From Aporrectodea caliginosa (Eukaryota; Annelida; Clitellata; Crassiclitellata; Lumbricidae), in NCBI GenBank assembly GCA_020284085.1, contig JACEVL010000093.1, positions 1,069,578 through 1,133,577 of the forward strand: 64,000 nt of DNA. Direction: 5' to 3'. This document shows, in pieces, positions 1 to 11,540 of this stretch. Under the pieces are notes generated by a model. It was given only the letters and a program-made list of their open reading frames with translations, was not told the origin of the DNA and searched no databases. The position numbers were made by a program, and so were the translations under genes. The number at the start of each line of letters is the position of its first letter. Within the stretch, counting starts at the first letter, position 1.

Positions 1-99
1 TAGTTTCCTGTACTGACAAAACGAGCCACATGTCTACCCAATGAAGATATTTCTGCCCCTCTTCACATAAAACTGGGACTGATGAAAAAATGTAAAACC

Positions 100-868
100 A
101 TGAACAAGGATGTTGAAGCATGACACACAAGAATGGCATCTTTTTATTGATTCATCAGTGTTAAGCCTGAAGACTATCTTGCTACACAATGGCAATATCC
201 ATCCTTCAGTATCTGTTGCCTACGCTGCACACAAGAAGAAAACATACGAAAACATGATACGAAAACATGGCACTGTTGTTGAAGCAGATACAGTATACCA
301 AGGACAAGTGGAAATCTGAAAGTAGTGGCTCTGCTACTTGGACTGCAGCCGGGATATTCGAAGTACTGTTGTTACATTTGCGAATGGGACAGCCACACTA
401 GAGGGTCATAATACACTAAAAAGAACTGACTACAGCATCGCAATTTGGTTCCAGGACAGAAAAAAACAAGCCACATGTCGACCAACGAAGATATTTCTGC
501 CCCTCTTCACATAAAACTGGATGAAAGAAATTTAAAACCATGAACAAGGATGATGAAGGTTTTAGTTATTTGAGAGAGATGTTCCCAAGAATAACCACTG
601 CCAAGATCAAGGAAGGCATTTTTGTGGGTCCACAGATCAGACACACATCAATGACAAGCAGTTCGAACATCTGTTGGTGGGACCAGAGAGAAAATTGCCT
701 GGAAAGCATTCAATGATGTCATGGAGAATTTCCTTGGTAACTACAGGGCACAAAACTATATTCACCTAGTTGATGAACTTCTTACAGCTTACACAGACAT
801 AATAATAATAATAATAATATAATAACTATATTCACCTAGTTGATGAACTTCTTACAGCTTACACAGAC

Positions 869-916
<48 letters not shown>

Positions 917-1150
917 TTTCAGACATGAAATGCAACAAGTCACTAAGATTCACTTCCTGCATTCCCACCTGGACCTCTTCCCTGCAAATCTAGGTGCAGT
1001 CAGTGACAAACATGGAGAAAGGTTTCACCAGGACATTGCCACAATGGAAAAACGGTATCAGGGCAACTGAAATCCATCATTGTTGGCTGACTTGTTGGAC
1101 ATTGCAACGAGATGCACCAAACACTGATTACAAACGAAAATCAACGTCAA
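100..1150 (+). pseudogene. Decayed transposon-associated ORF, first copy (family with HGERFHQDI motif)
   Basis: Pieces of one protein family can be read through several frame changes. From 110 comes a segment with EWHLFIDSSVLSLKTILLHN, then GLQPGYSKYCCYICEWDS near 345-395, APLHIKL near 495-520, FPRITTAKIKEGIFVGPQIR near 585-650, ENFLGNYRAQNY near 725-770, and HGERFHQDIATMEKRYQG near 1,013-1,065. I recognise this order from an uncharacterised protein family that is very abundant in invertebrate genomes and behaves like a mobile-element gene; I cannot give a superfamily name. Stops, frameshifts, an internal AAT tract and a local duplication show that it is dead. The segment at 1-90 (PLHIKL again) is an out-of-order duplicate of 440-560. 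Confidence 0.7.
763..913. repeat. AAT microsatellites with a local 46-bp duplication
   Basis: Two AAT tracts (about 808-830 and 868-913) each follow a copy of the same roughly 46-bp sequence (763-808 and 823-868). It looks like slippage or unequal exchange inside the pseudogene. The whole arrangement, including tract lengths, is repeated at about 3,533-3,683 in the second copy of the duplication. Confidence 0.85.
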
Positions 1151-1815
1151 AACATTTTTAGGCCTGTGGAACTTAAGCTGAGCTGCATCTAAGATACAGA
1201 GTGCAACTTAATACGTTATAATTGTCAACAAACTTTAATTTCATGTTGTCAAAATTTGCACAACAGGTACAAGCTTGCATGACATTTTGACAACAGAGTG
1301 CGATGGCAACTGAATAGTTTGATGCAGTTGTAGAGCAGTCAATAACCAGATCGAGAGGCATGCATAACAGCTTCTCTACCAGCAACAGCACTCCCCATTT
1401 TCAGCTGTCGGCCAACTTGTCTAGTATTCAAACAGCGGCATAATTAAATGCCTGCTGTTCACAAGCAAGAGCTCACACCACCGCATATCAGTTTATATTA
1501 TATTTACTAAACTACCATCCTAAGTATACTAAACATATAGCAAATGTCAATGCACTGCACATCAGTGCATACGGCATTTCTCCTTATACCCATCTATACC
1601 AGGCCTTGCTAGTTACTATCAGTATTGCTGTAGACTTCGTTACCGAATCTAGGCATACGGGTAAACGGCTGCACCCTAACCACACTTGACTGGATGTGAA
1701 AGCGACCACAAGCGCAAGGTCCAGAGGTAAAAAACCAAGAACTGCCCAATAACATTTCCGACAAATATGAAACTCCAGGAGCGTTTGCCATGCTTGACAC
1801 GTTCAATGTCAGGTT
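1151..1815. other. Stretch without recognisable gene
   Basis: Between the two pseudogene segments I see no protein similarity. Short open frames on both strands here look like chance. The same applies to the equivalent 3,921-4,585 in copy 2. Confidence 0.5.
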
Positions 1816-2523
1816 TTGCAGAAACCACATTTAGTTCAGCTTTTTATTTGCAAGGTACATGGGAAAGACAATTGGCGTACAGTTATGACTGAACCGGTTA
1901 CTGACAGAGTATGCCACTGTGCTCAAAGAATACATGACCCTCATTTACTCACTAAACTTGCACAAGGAGATTTAATTGCAATTGAAGCTCACTACAGTCC
2001 AGCATGTCTACTTGGACTTTATAGCAAAGCTTCGAAGGTGGAGAAATCAATTGCTCAAGTAGATGCTGAAGTTTGTCATTCTCAAATCAATGCAGTCACT
2101 TGCTTGGCTGAAGTCATTGCATATGTGGAAGGAATACAAATGAATGAGAATACCCGCAGTGTTTACATTACTTGTAGAGTTGTATACTGCATAGCTTCAG
2201 CTTCACAGCATTTGTTTTTAATAAACGTTCACTCAACTCGATTTAGGACCGCCTGCTCGAAAATTGCTTTGATCTGACCGTTCTAGACCATGGGAAAAAA
2301 ATTATTAACCTTGAATGAGTCTTGGCATCACTGTGCATATATTGAAGCACAGTTGATTGCTTTTAACGCTATTAAATGGTCTCACAAAACAATGGCTTCA
2401 AGGCCCAGTCCAAAATCTCCTTTTGTTCAGCATGCTCTAAATCAAGAAACCCCTCTTGCAATTTATGCAGGCATGATGTTGCATTCAGCAACATGTACAT
2501 GTTGTTACATGCACGACCTCTGA
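1816..2523 (+). pseudogene. Transposon-associated ORF fragment (GDLIAIEAHY family), copy 1
   Basis: An open frame of 153 codons reads VCHCAQRIHDPHLLTKLAQG, then DLIAIEAHYSPACLLGLYSK, a pattern known from a large uncharacterised invertebrate repeat-protein family in which a residue block like 'GDLIAxxAxYHxxCL' is conserved. After a stop at 2,275 a second frame (from 2,290) continues with TPLAIYAGMMLHSAT, which matches the next block of the same family (TPLPIYxGLxLH). The piece is therefore a fragment with at least one frame change. Product and function are unknown; the family behaves as a mobile-element gene. Confidence 0.6.
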
Positions 2524-2639
2524 TGATGTGGGGTGATAGTTGGCAGTGCATGTAAGAGGTAGACTTGCACTTGTCCAGGTGAACGCAGCTGAATATTTGG
2601 TGGGCCTCATCTCATCACAAAGTCAGAATTAAACCAACT

Positions 2640-2765
2640 GGTCAGAGACTTAGGTTTGTCAAAGCAAAAGCAGAACTACTGGGTTCAAGACTGCAAGGAT
2701 GGTTTTTGCTGTCACCAAGAGATAAAGCTGGCAAGACGATTTAACAAAGTTCTTTAGCAGGTCAA
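2640..2765 (+). pseudogene. Short fragment of the HGERFHQDI-type family (N-terminal part)
   Basis: The translation LVRDLGLSKQKAELLGSRLQ fits the part of the same family that lies upstream of the segment starting at 2,880. It therefore gives the correct 5' context for copy 2 and suggests that copy 1 originally had the same sequence just left of the window. Confidence 0.55.
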
Positions 2766-2869
2766 CAACCTAGTTTCCTGTACTGACAAAACGAGCCACA
2801 TGTCTACCCAATGAAGATATTTCTGCCCCTCTTCACATAAAACTGGGACTGATGAAAAAATGTAAAACC

Positions 2870-3638
2870 ATGAACAAGGATGTTGAAGCATGACACACAA
2901 GAATGGCATCTTTTTATTGATTCATCAGTGTTAAGCCTGAAGACTATCTTGCTACACAATGGCAATATCCATCCTTCAGTATCTGTTGCCTACGCTGCAC
3001 ACAAGAAGAAAACATACGAAAACATGATACGAAAACATGGCACTGTTGTTGAAGCAGATACAGTATACCAAGGACAAGTGGAAATCTGAAAGTAGTGGCT
3101 CTGCTACTTGGACTGCAGCCGGGATATTCGAAGTACTGTTGTTACATTTGCGAATGGGACAGCCACACTAGAGGGTCATAATACACTAAAAAGAACTGAC
3201 TACAGCATCGCAATTTGGTTCCAGGACAGAAAAAAACAAGCCACATGTCGACCAACGAAGATATTTCTGCCCCTCTTCACATAAAACTGGATGAAAGAAA
3301 TTTAAAACCATGAACAAGGATGATGAAGGTTTTAGTTATTTGAGAGAGATGTTCCCAAGAATAACCACTGCCAAGATCAAGGAAGGCATTTTTGTGGGTC
3401 CACAGATCAGACACACATCAATGACAAGCAGTTCGAACATCTGTTGGTGGGACCAGAGAGAAAATTGCCTGGAAAGCATTCAATGATGTCATGGAGAATT
3501 TCCTTGGTAACTACAGGGCACAAAACTATATTCACCTAGTTGATGAACTTCTTACAGCTTACACAGACATAATAATAATAATAATAATATAATAACTATA
3601 TTCACCTAGTTGATGAACTTCTTACAGCTTACACAGAC

Positions 3639-3686
<48 letters not shown>

Positions 3687-3920
3687 TTTCAGACATGAAA
3701 TGCAACAAGTCACTAAGATTCACTTCCTGCATTCCCACCTGGACCTCTTCCCTGCAAATCTAGGTGCAGTCAGTGACAAACATGGAGAAAGGTTTCACCA
3801 GGACATTGCCACAATGGAAAAACGGTATCAGGGCAACTGAAATCCATCATTGTTGGCTGACTTGTTGGACATTGCAACGAGATGCACCAAACACTGATTA
3901 CAAACGAAAATCAACGTCAA
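2870..3920 (+). pseudogene. Decayed transposon-associated ORF, second copy
   Basis: This is the same set of segments as at 100-1,150, shifted by 2,770 bases and with the same stops and frameshifts. The lesions therefore predate the duplication. Confidence 0.7.
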
Positions 3921-4585
3921 AACATTTTTAGGCCTGTGGAACTTAAGCTGAGCTGCATCTAAGATACAGAGTGCAACTTAATACGTTATAATTGTCAACA
4001 AACTTTAATTTCATGTTGTCAAAATTTGCACAACAGGTACAAGCTTGCATGACATTTTGACAACAGAGTGCGATGGCAACTGAATAGTTTGATGCAGTTG
4101 TAGAGCAGTCAATAACCAGATCGAGAGGCATGCATAACAGCTTCTCTACCAGCAACAGCACTCCCCATTTTCAGCTGTCGGCCAACTTGTCTAGTATTCA
4201 AACAGCGGCATAATTAAATGCCTGCTGTTCACAAGCAAGAGCTCACACCACCGCATATCAGTTTATATTATATTTACTAAACTACCATCCTAAGTATACT
4301 AAACATATAGCAAATGTCAATGCACTGCACATCAGTGCATACGGCATTTCTCCTTATACCCATCTATACCAGGCCTTGCTAGTTACTATCAGTATTGCTG
4401 TAGACTTCGTTACCGAATCTAGGCATACGGGTAAACGGCTGCACCCTAACCACACTTGACTGGATGTGAAAGCGACCACAAGCGCAAGGTCCAGAGGTAA
4501 AAAACCAAGAACTGCCCAATAACATTTCCGACAAATATGAAACTCCAGGAGCGTTTGCCATGCTTGACACGTTCAATGTCAGGTT

Positions 4586-5295
4586 TTGCAGAAACCACAT
4601 TTAGTTCAGCTTTTTATTTGCAAGGTACATGGGAAAGACAATTGGCGTACAGTTATGACTGAACCGGTTACTGACAGAGTATGCCACTGTGCTCAAAGAA
4701 TACATGACCCTCATTTACTCACTAAACTTGCACAAGGAGATTTAATTGCAATTGAAGCTCACTACAGTCCAGCATGTCTACTTGGACTTTATAGCAAAGC
4801 TTCGAAGGTGGAGAAATCAATTGCTCAAGTAGATGCTGAAGTTTGTCATTCTCAAATCAATGCAGTCACTTGCTTGGCTGAAGTCATTGCATATGTGGAA
4901 GGAATACAAATGAATGAGAATACCCGCAGTGTTTACATTACTTGTAGAGTTGTATACTGCATAGCTTCAGCTTCACAGCATTTGTTTTTAATAAACGTTC
5001 ACTCAACTCGATTTAGGACCGCCTGCTCGAAAATTGCTTTGATCTGACCGTTCTAGACCATGGGAACAACATTTATTAACCTTGAATGATAGTCTTGGCA
5101 TCACTGTGCATATATTGAAGCACAGTTGATTGCTTTTAATGCTATTTAATGGTCTCACAAAAGAATGGCTTCAGGGCTCTGTCCAAAATCTCCTTTTGTT
5201 CAGCATGCTCTAAATCAAGAAACCCCTCTTGCAATTTATGCAGTCATGATGTTGCATTCAGCAACATGTACATGTTGTTACATGCACGACCTCTG
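4586..5295 (+). pseudogene. Transposon-associated ORF fragment (GDLIAIEAHY family), copy 2
   Basis: The 153-codon frame is the same as in copy 1. The downstream block with PLAIYAVMMLHSAT survives only with an extra stop and a frame change near 5,088-5,150, so this copy is more damaged at its 3' end than copy 1. Confidence 0.6.
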
Positions 5296-5679
5296 ATGAT
5301 GTGGGGTGATAGTTGGCAGTGCATGTAAGAGGTAGACTTGCACTTGTCCAGGTGAACGCAGCTGAATATTTGGTTGGAAGTCATCGAGATGAGGAGTGGT
5401 TAGATTTACAAGACAATCCTCTAAGAGGTAGGGGTAAGGGTTTCATCCCTTTGTATCTTTGGAAGTTAGTATGGGTCGTCTTCTTAAACATACGTGTGCC
5501 TATGGTTAGTTGTATGGTTGCGTATTGGTAGAGATGGCTAGTATCTCCACTTGCATGTGCAGCTGTTTGCGTTGTGGATATAAAAGAACACTGCTTTGAG
5601 AGTGAAAGGGCTTGCTCTGATGTCGGTTTTCCTGTGATGAACATTCGATTGTGAAGTAATACATTAAACATCTCGTCAG

Positions 5680-5880
5680 TGGGAATCTTGAGTTATCTCT
5701 CTTCTAGACAACGAGGCAAGGGGACCTGGAGATGTTACAATAAGAAACTTGTGGATAAATGCTATAGACTGGGCCTGTCAGTATCATATGATAGAGTTAA
5801 CCAAATATCAACAAACCTGGGAAATAGAGTATGTGCACAGTACAATAAGTTACCTCAGAATTATTTTTCCCACAAGGCAT
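5680..5880 (+). pseudogene. Fragment of the same ORF family (LGLSVSYDRV block)
   Basis: The frame from 5,679 contains CYRLGLSVSYDRVNQIST and LGNRVCAQYN. This matches the block that normally follows the TPLxIYxGLxLH segment in the family seen at 4,586-5,295, so the two are parts of one decayed gene separated by an unrelated stretch at 5,375-5,680. A frame change occurs near 5,720. Confidence 0.5.
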
Positions 5881-5949
5881 GACGGGAAAGGTCATAGGTC
5901 ACCATTCACAAACAGAGTCAAACAAGGTGGATACCGTAGGTTAGACGAA

Positions 5950-6660
5950 TCGTTAAAAATGGATGACTTCAATCGATGGAAGGTAGATGATTTGAAGAAA
6001 TTTATAAGAGAGGCCACAAGACGACTTATCAAGTTAAACGTGAACTCATGGCTGTTGCATTTGCGATATATCAGCAACAATTGCTGGTTGTTGTTGCAAA
6101 TGTGGATGGTGTAGAAGTAGAACAGGTCAAAGTCAACTACCAGACAATGCTTATGATTGAATCAAATGGTGTGACTTACATGCTATAGTAGGATCCAAAG
6201 CATCTAGAGGATGGATGGTGGCTGACTGAATCCACAGGAGTTACAAAATGGCCTCCTTGCAGCTACGTTAATATATCTGTGTATCTCATCAATGAAGACC
6301 AATAAGCGCTGCTATCCAGACTAACCAATGATTACAAAGAAGGTTGGTATTTTATTAATTCCAAATGCTACTATATCATGACGTATATTTCAAGCAGTGC
6401 ACAAGAGCTGCCCAGAATTTCAGAAACTTGCCAAAATTACTTGTAGAAAAGCATCAGGTGGTGCAGGCTTTTCATAGTGAAGGTGGCACTTTCCCATCGA
6501 TCTTGCAGTGTGGAAATGGTCAAGCATTTCTTCTAAAACTGTACAGTCATCAGTCAGCCATTCTGGCATGCAATCTAACTTGGAACATTCATGGTGTATA
6601 ATAAAGTGAGCATGAAAGGAATTGAATATTCTGCTGATCTGCATGCTCCTGTTAGACACT
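5950..6660 (+). pseudogene. Decayed SAP-domain / SWIM-type repeat protein fragment
   Basis: RWKVDDLKKFIREATRRLIK (5,978-6,035) followed, after a frame change, by KRELMAVAFAIYQQQL looks like a SAP-type DNA-binding motif. Further on, DPKHLEDGWWLTES and GVTKWPPCSYVNISVYL (6,190-6,290) and NDYKEGWYFI (6,330-6,360) match the order seen in an abundant invertebrate repeat-protein family carrying SAP and SWIM zinc-finger parts and often a YqaJ-like nuclease. A CNLTWNIHGV segment near 6,570-6,600 fits the region after the SWIM finger. Several stops and frameshifts show that it is not functional. Confidence 0.45.
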
Positions 6661-6729
6661 GTGAATATCGCATAATATTTTGAAAAATTCTTTTTTTGCC
6701 TATTTCTTGCAAAAAACGACATCAACATT

Positions 6730-8500
6730 TTAATAGAAAATTACAAATCAGAGCATGATGTTGAATTGCACACTTATATTCTTGAAAAACATGTGAGCCT
6801 AATTGAATGCATAAATTTGAGACAGTTACTTTATTGCCATCCACTTCCAGCAAATGATAACTTTAAAAAGAAAGTGATTGTATTGCATCATACATTTTTA
6901 AATATTTAAAAATTGAATTGGAAGCGTTTATTAAGAAGTCGACTTCAAATAAGCCATTGGATACATCACAAACAGCTTTCCAACATCTGGCAGACATGGA
7001 GTCGGAACTGTTGATGATCCTCCATTAGTGCAAGGAAAGATTTCTAAAATGTCTCGTCACCCATAAAAGCAAGAAGACTGCTGCAGAATTGGAGTTGTAA
7101 TGGTCCTTTGCATGGAATTTGCATTGTCCAAGTACATTTTATTATAATTTAAAAGTACAAATGTAATGCAGTGCCTATTGTTTGGATTCCTAACGTTGTT
7201 CATTCATACGAGCAGAATGAAGCGGATATGAAGGAAAGCCATTTGAAATTCACCCAGCCTGTCAAACAATCTGTCACTCATAAAAAAATTTAAGATGAAA
7301 AAGAACTTGCAACTGATCAAGTATCCAAAATATTTCAGATAGTTGAACTAACTGTCACCAGCTTGGGTCATATCTCATTCCAGCAATTGATTTAAAAAAA
7401 CTTTTGTCGGACTCCCTTGACTCCAGTCAACAAAACATTGCATGTTTGCATATTTTACTTTGTTTACTGGATGGTTTTCACTGCGTGTAGATTCAAATAA
7501 AACGACAATGGTATATCTGTGATATAAGTGAGGGAGGTCAAAATAAGGAATCACTGGTCATTCTGTTGGTGCATCAAGTTTCTTACAGGGTCATTACCTA
7601 CCAAAGTGTACTTTGCTGCTCATGATTGACCCCATGCACCAGGGAGTCATCAGCTGACATCACCTCATTGCAAATTACACCCTATTAGTTTATTGTAAGA
7701 AGTAAGTATTTGTTCAGTTTTCATAAAGTAATATAGCAGACATATTATAAAAACTAATTTTTAAAGGGGTCAAGTGGTTCAACTCATCCATCCAAAGCAC
7801 TGTTGCATCTGCTACTAGCTTTGTATGCTTGCAAAAAGTTTTGAAATAAAGTCCTATTGTGTCAAATTAACTGTAGGTAAAATTCAAATGTTGCCCACAA
7901 CATCAATTGGTGTCCAGTTTCAACAAACGTCCATGTATAACATCAGCTGGGTGGATACATTTACTGTTCCAACATCGAAGCTATTGAAAAAAACTTCATG
8001 AATTGTTGGTGCAAGGTAAACGCCTTGATCCTACGTCACGTAGGAATTTGTTAGGGTTTTGGTGGATGAAATTTTAACATTTTGTCCAAAATCGCTTAAG
8101 AAGCACACCGAAGCCATATGAAAGAAAATCGTAGAAGCACATACTGGATCTCTTTCCAATCAAGCTGATGGAGAAATAGTTATGATGGGTTTCACTCTCT
8201 TGCAAAACAACTGAAAGCAAGAGTTGAAAACCTTAATCGGAAAGACTCCATTAACAACTCTTCCATTGAATAAAATAGTACCACACGAAAGAAAAACCTA
8301 GAATATGGTACTCTTAACTCTCACCCAAGAGACTTTCCTGATGACGAATCAGGAGTCACTATCACTGAAGCATGCATCCCTTAACGAACTCTTCAGCAAG
8401 GAGAGCATTCATGGAAAACCACATGTTACATACTGCAGGCATTAATTATTGCAAATATATACGCCAGTCACTGAACTTCAGACTGATGTAACTTCTGTTG
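6730..8500. other. AT-rich interval without recognisable gene
   Basis: No open frame of useful length and no family I can name. It may contain further decayed transposon sequence of the kinds on either side. Confidence 0.4.
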
Positions 8501-8534
8501 CCTAAGTAACAGACATAACACTAAAACGAAGCTC

Positions 8535-8740
8535 TATCATCAAATGGCTGAATTTCTCTATGCCAGTAATATTTCAGTCTCAGTGGCCGAGCATCCAGAA
8601 TTCTGCAAATTGCCAAGGTCAGAAGACCGTCGACAGAATAGAAAGGATCTGGCTGGCACACAGCCTACAGGAACTACTGATGTGTTACAAGATGAAATAA
8701 GGAACAAGTTACAGGAGAAAGATCGAAGGTGGTGGAAGTA
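8535..8740 (+). pseudogene. Possible hAT/DUF659-like transposase fragment
   Basis: MAEFLYASNISVSVAEHPEF resembles the start of hAT-like or DUF659 transposase domains, in which a motif such as 'ARFFYxxNIPFxxVEHPxF' is common. Only about 20 residues are convincing; the rest of the 65-codon frame has no recognised match. It is a weak call. Confidence 0.3.
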
Positions 8741-8849
8741 ATATACACAATGACCTCATCATTGCCACTTGTCTACATGTAAACAATAAAGTATTTTTTG
8801 GATGCAGTTGACACATCATCAAGCAGAAAAACAGCTGAATACTGCAATT

Positions 8850-9560
8850 ACTTGTGAACACTACTGACTATGAACCCGTTTATTACTTCAAATTGTTTTT
8901 CGCATACAGTCTTTTTGAACTAATGAGCGCAAAAACTAACAGGCATGCTGAATGTTTCTTCGATATTGCCACATTTTTGCTTCTCAAAGTGGAAACCAAC
9001 AACAGAGGAGGAGATAAAGGGTTATGTGGCATTGTAATACAGATGGGACTTGACTGGCCGTCTGGCGCTATAATTATAGTGAACATTAGTCCATACGTGG
9101 GATTTCTCCAGGGGGTTTGGTCAGGTGAAGTCAAATGAGATTTGTTCTGCTGGAAAGTTTTCTTCATTTCTGCGACAACACGAACAGCTGCATAAGGGTG
9201 AACCAGGGTACAACCCATTATACCAGATTCAACCTCTCTTTGAACTCACATAACAACTTATAGACAAGTGTCAGCCTGGCTGTGACCTTTCAGCGGACAA
9301 GTCAATGGTGAGATTTAAGGGACGTCCGTGTTTTCCTCAGTACATGCCAGACAAACCAACAAAACATGGCATCAAAAATGCTGTCCTGGCTGAGGTACAT
9401 ACTGAATATTGTCTACAAACACTCACACTGGAAAGTTGTTGTTCCCAAGACAAAAACTGCTCACTCACAACTCAAGTTGTATTGGATTTGTTACAAGGCC
9501 ATGAAAACAAAGGACATGTGGTCGAAGTTTTACAAACATAAAGTGGCGTTAACATCGGAG
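8850..9560 (+). pseudogene. piggyBac-like transposase remnant
   Basis: Three piggyBac-type blocks occur in the expected order across frame changes. YEPVYYFKLFF...ELMSAKTNRHAE (8,870-8,960) matches the N-terminal region with its 'TNxYA' motif. RFVLLESFLHFCDN (about 9,132-9,175) matches the conserved 'LLRFLHFxDN' block. GYNPLYQIQPLFEL and MVRFKGRPCFPQYMPDKPTK with HGIKNAVLAE (9,205-9,395) match the catalytic-domain block around the second conserved region. Stops and frameshifts mean no active enzyme. The C-terminal part and element ends were not found. Confidence 0.72.
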
Positions 9561-10019
9561 GTAAACTTCAATGAATATACAGGCATGCGGGCAATGCCAA
9601 AATGGAAAACAAAGCTGTATGACATCAGAGAGCAAAATATTGCATATCTTAGGCTCTCTATAAATTGGCACGATTAGTAATCATTATTTAATAGCCTGAA
9701 TATCACTCTGCTTTACAGAATGTTTCTCCAAGCAATCTCTGCACTTATTGATAACTGCATCCTATCTAGAACTGCGAAAATAAAACCCAAGGATCCAGAC
9801 ATTATGACCCATCTCATAAGAACATTTCTAAACAAATGCAGTAAACTGTGAGGAAAGCGTCGAAAGGATGAAGCAGACTCACTTGTTAGCCTGTAAACTG
9901 AATTTATTAATATTAAGGATTGGACCTCCAAGAAGAGAATGATACATAATCTTTATAAGACCAAAGAAATTATATACTTCATAATTACAATACAGACCAA
10001 GTCCAAGACTCTTTTCTCT

Positions 10020-10680
10020 TTCGGATACTACCAACAGTGTTGAAAGAGTCAAACTTGTTGAACTCCTGGGGAATGGGGATTGTGAATTATTCACCGTCCG
10101 GGAATTGCAAGAAAAAACGGTGGAATTAGCATGTGACCACAGTAAATTTTACTGCATTGGTTACATAAAAAATCTTCTGGCGAAACGATATGGCAAGCAC
10201 CTATTGTTTGCTAGTGCTTGTGGTCAGACAGACGTCATACGTTTTTTAAATATATCATTTCACATATTAAATTATCAGTGGTATCCAGAGAGAGAGACAA
10301 GGATGTGAATATTGAGAGTGAGCATATTGTTTCTGCTGTTGCCCAGTATATCAAAGGCCAAAGAGATGCCATTTGTGACACTGAAAAATAGCCTTCAAAT
10401 GCTGACGTTAGTGAGAGATCTGCCGCTAAGAATTCAGTTATCACCACTATTGTGCTTGTTTCTCAAAAGCCTTGTGTGTGATGAGCTAGAGCAGATTGCT
10501 TTGGGACATAGCATCATTCAGGCGTCATCCTTGCCCTGTTGTATCTCCTGTTCTATTTGGCATTGGTGTTTTTGCAGTCGACTGTATTTACAACTGATGC
10601 AAGGTCTGCCACAGAAACACCCTTGGCTGCATGACAAATTCATGAGCCATGGCCATCACAGTCCGTTGCTCTGACCACTA
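10020..10680 (+). pseudogene. Decayed fragment of a second transposon-associated ORF family
   Basis: The translation moves between frames: KNLLAKRYGKHLLFASACGQ (10,166-10,225), YQWYPERE (about 10,272-10,297), AQYIKGQRDAICDTEK (10,340-10,388), then LVCDELEQIALGHSIIQAS (10,471-10,528). The last block, with 'ALGHSIxQAxRP', is typical of a common uncharacterised invertebrate repeat-protein family. The expected 'GVQLHHxFxSK' block does not follow in recognisable form, so the copy is truncated or heavily decayed. Confidence 0.5.
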
Positions 10681-10982
10681 CTGGGTGGTGCTATCCAACG
10701 ATCTCCTAATAGAGCAGGTAATGAATGATGAGAGCAGCTCAGTATTTATTCTGTGCCAACTTTCAGTAAATAACTTGTCTTTCTGATGTTACGGCTAAAT
10801 AACATCAATTCTGACATGTTGTTCATGCGCCTACAGTTCCTTGAGTGCCTATGACTTCATGACAATATGTGTAAACATGGCCATAAAAAACTGTCTTGAT
10901 ACAGACATACATACATATATAAATGCATACATACATACGTGACATTAGATGACATACTGCATGATATCGCAATGGATTACCC

Positions 10983-11540
10983 CAAGAACTAACGAGACAT
11001 GTGACTGGAATCTTTCAAAGGCAATCAATGGCTGACTGGTTCAACTTTTTACGTGAGGATATTACTTGTTACTTAGACCGACATGCATTTGCAGTGGGTG
11101 GATTTGATGTCAATGGAAGTCCCACTGTTGTTGAAATCGACGAGACTAAATATTTCCATAGGAAGTATAGAGGATCATGGCGAGAGGGCCATTGGGTCTT
11201 CGGTGGCATAGAGAGATCATCAGGAAAATGCTTTGTAATAGTGGTACCAGACAGAAGAGCAGCAACTCTGTAACCGCTGATTTTGCAACACATCTTACCA
11301 GGGACACACATAATTAGCGACTGTTGGGCCGCATACCAACAAATACCCACATTGGGGAATGGCATTTACATGCACTCTGTAGTTGTGCATGATGAAAACT
11401 GTGTGGATTCCAATGACCCACAAATTCATACTCAGAACATTGAAAACCTATGGATGAGGGCAAAGAGAAAGTCAGACATCAATTTGGTACTAGTGAAGAG
11501 CAATACTTGCAATGCATTTGCACAGTGTCTTTTGGCTTGA
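10983..11540 (+). pseudogene. Merlin (IS1595/ISXO2-like) transposase, copy A, one internal stop
   Basis: A frame of about 180 codons encodes an ISXO2-like DDE transposase domain. MADWFNFLRE leads in; VEIDETKYFHRKY carries the first acidic residue, HWVFGGIERSSGKCF is the conserved core, IISDCWAAY carries the second Asp, and HTQNIENLWMRAKRK carries the final Glu region. A single TAA at 11,271-11,273 interrupts the frame between the core and the second Asp, and the C-terminus is cut short. Merlin transposases are related to bacterial IS1016/IS1595. TIRs for this copy were not found. Confidence 0.82.

Larger units (their letters stand above)
1..2770. repeat. 2.77-kb direct tandem duplication, copy 1
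   Basis: The sequence from base 1 recurs at an offset of 2,770 bases. Bases 1 to about 2,296 match 2,771 to about 5,066 with no difference that I can see, including microsatellite length. The following roughly 310 bases (to 2,602 and 5,374) match only imperfectly, with small indels and substitutions, and then the copies part. The unit consists of decayed pieces of transposon-associated reading frames. The abrupt change from identity to visible divergence suggests a very recent duplication or gene conversion, or an assembly duplication. The left end may lie outside the window. Confidence 0.93.
2771..5374. repeat. 2.77-kb direct tandem duplication, copy 2
   Basis: This is the second copy of the unit that begins at base 1. 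It seems identical up to about 5,066 and then diverges (extra bases near 5,067 and 5,090, several substitutions), until similarity to copy 1 is lost after about 5,374. Confidence 0.93.

Noticed and set aside
8883..9218. 111-codon minus-strand frame
   Set aside because: It overlaps the piggyBac remnant, whose blocks are on the plus strand.
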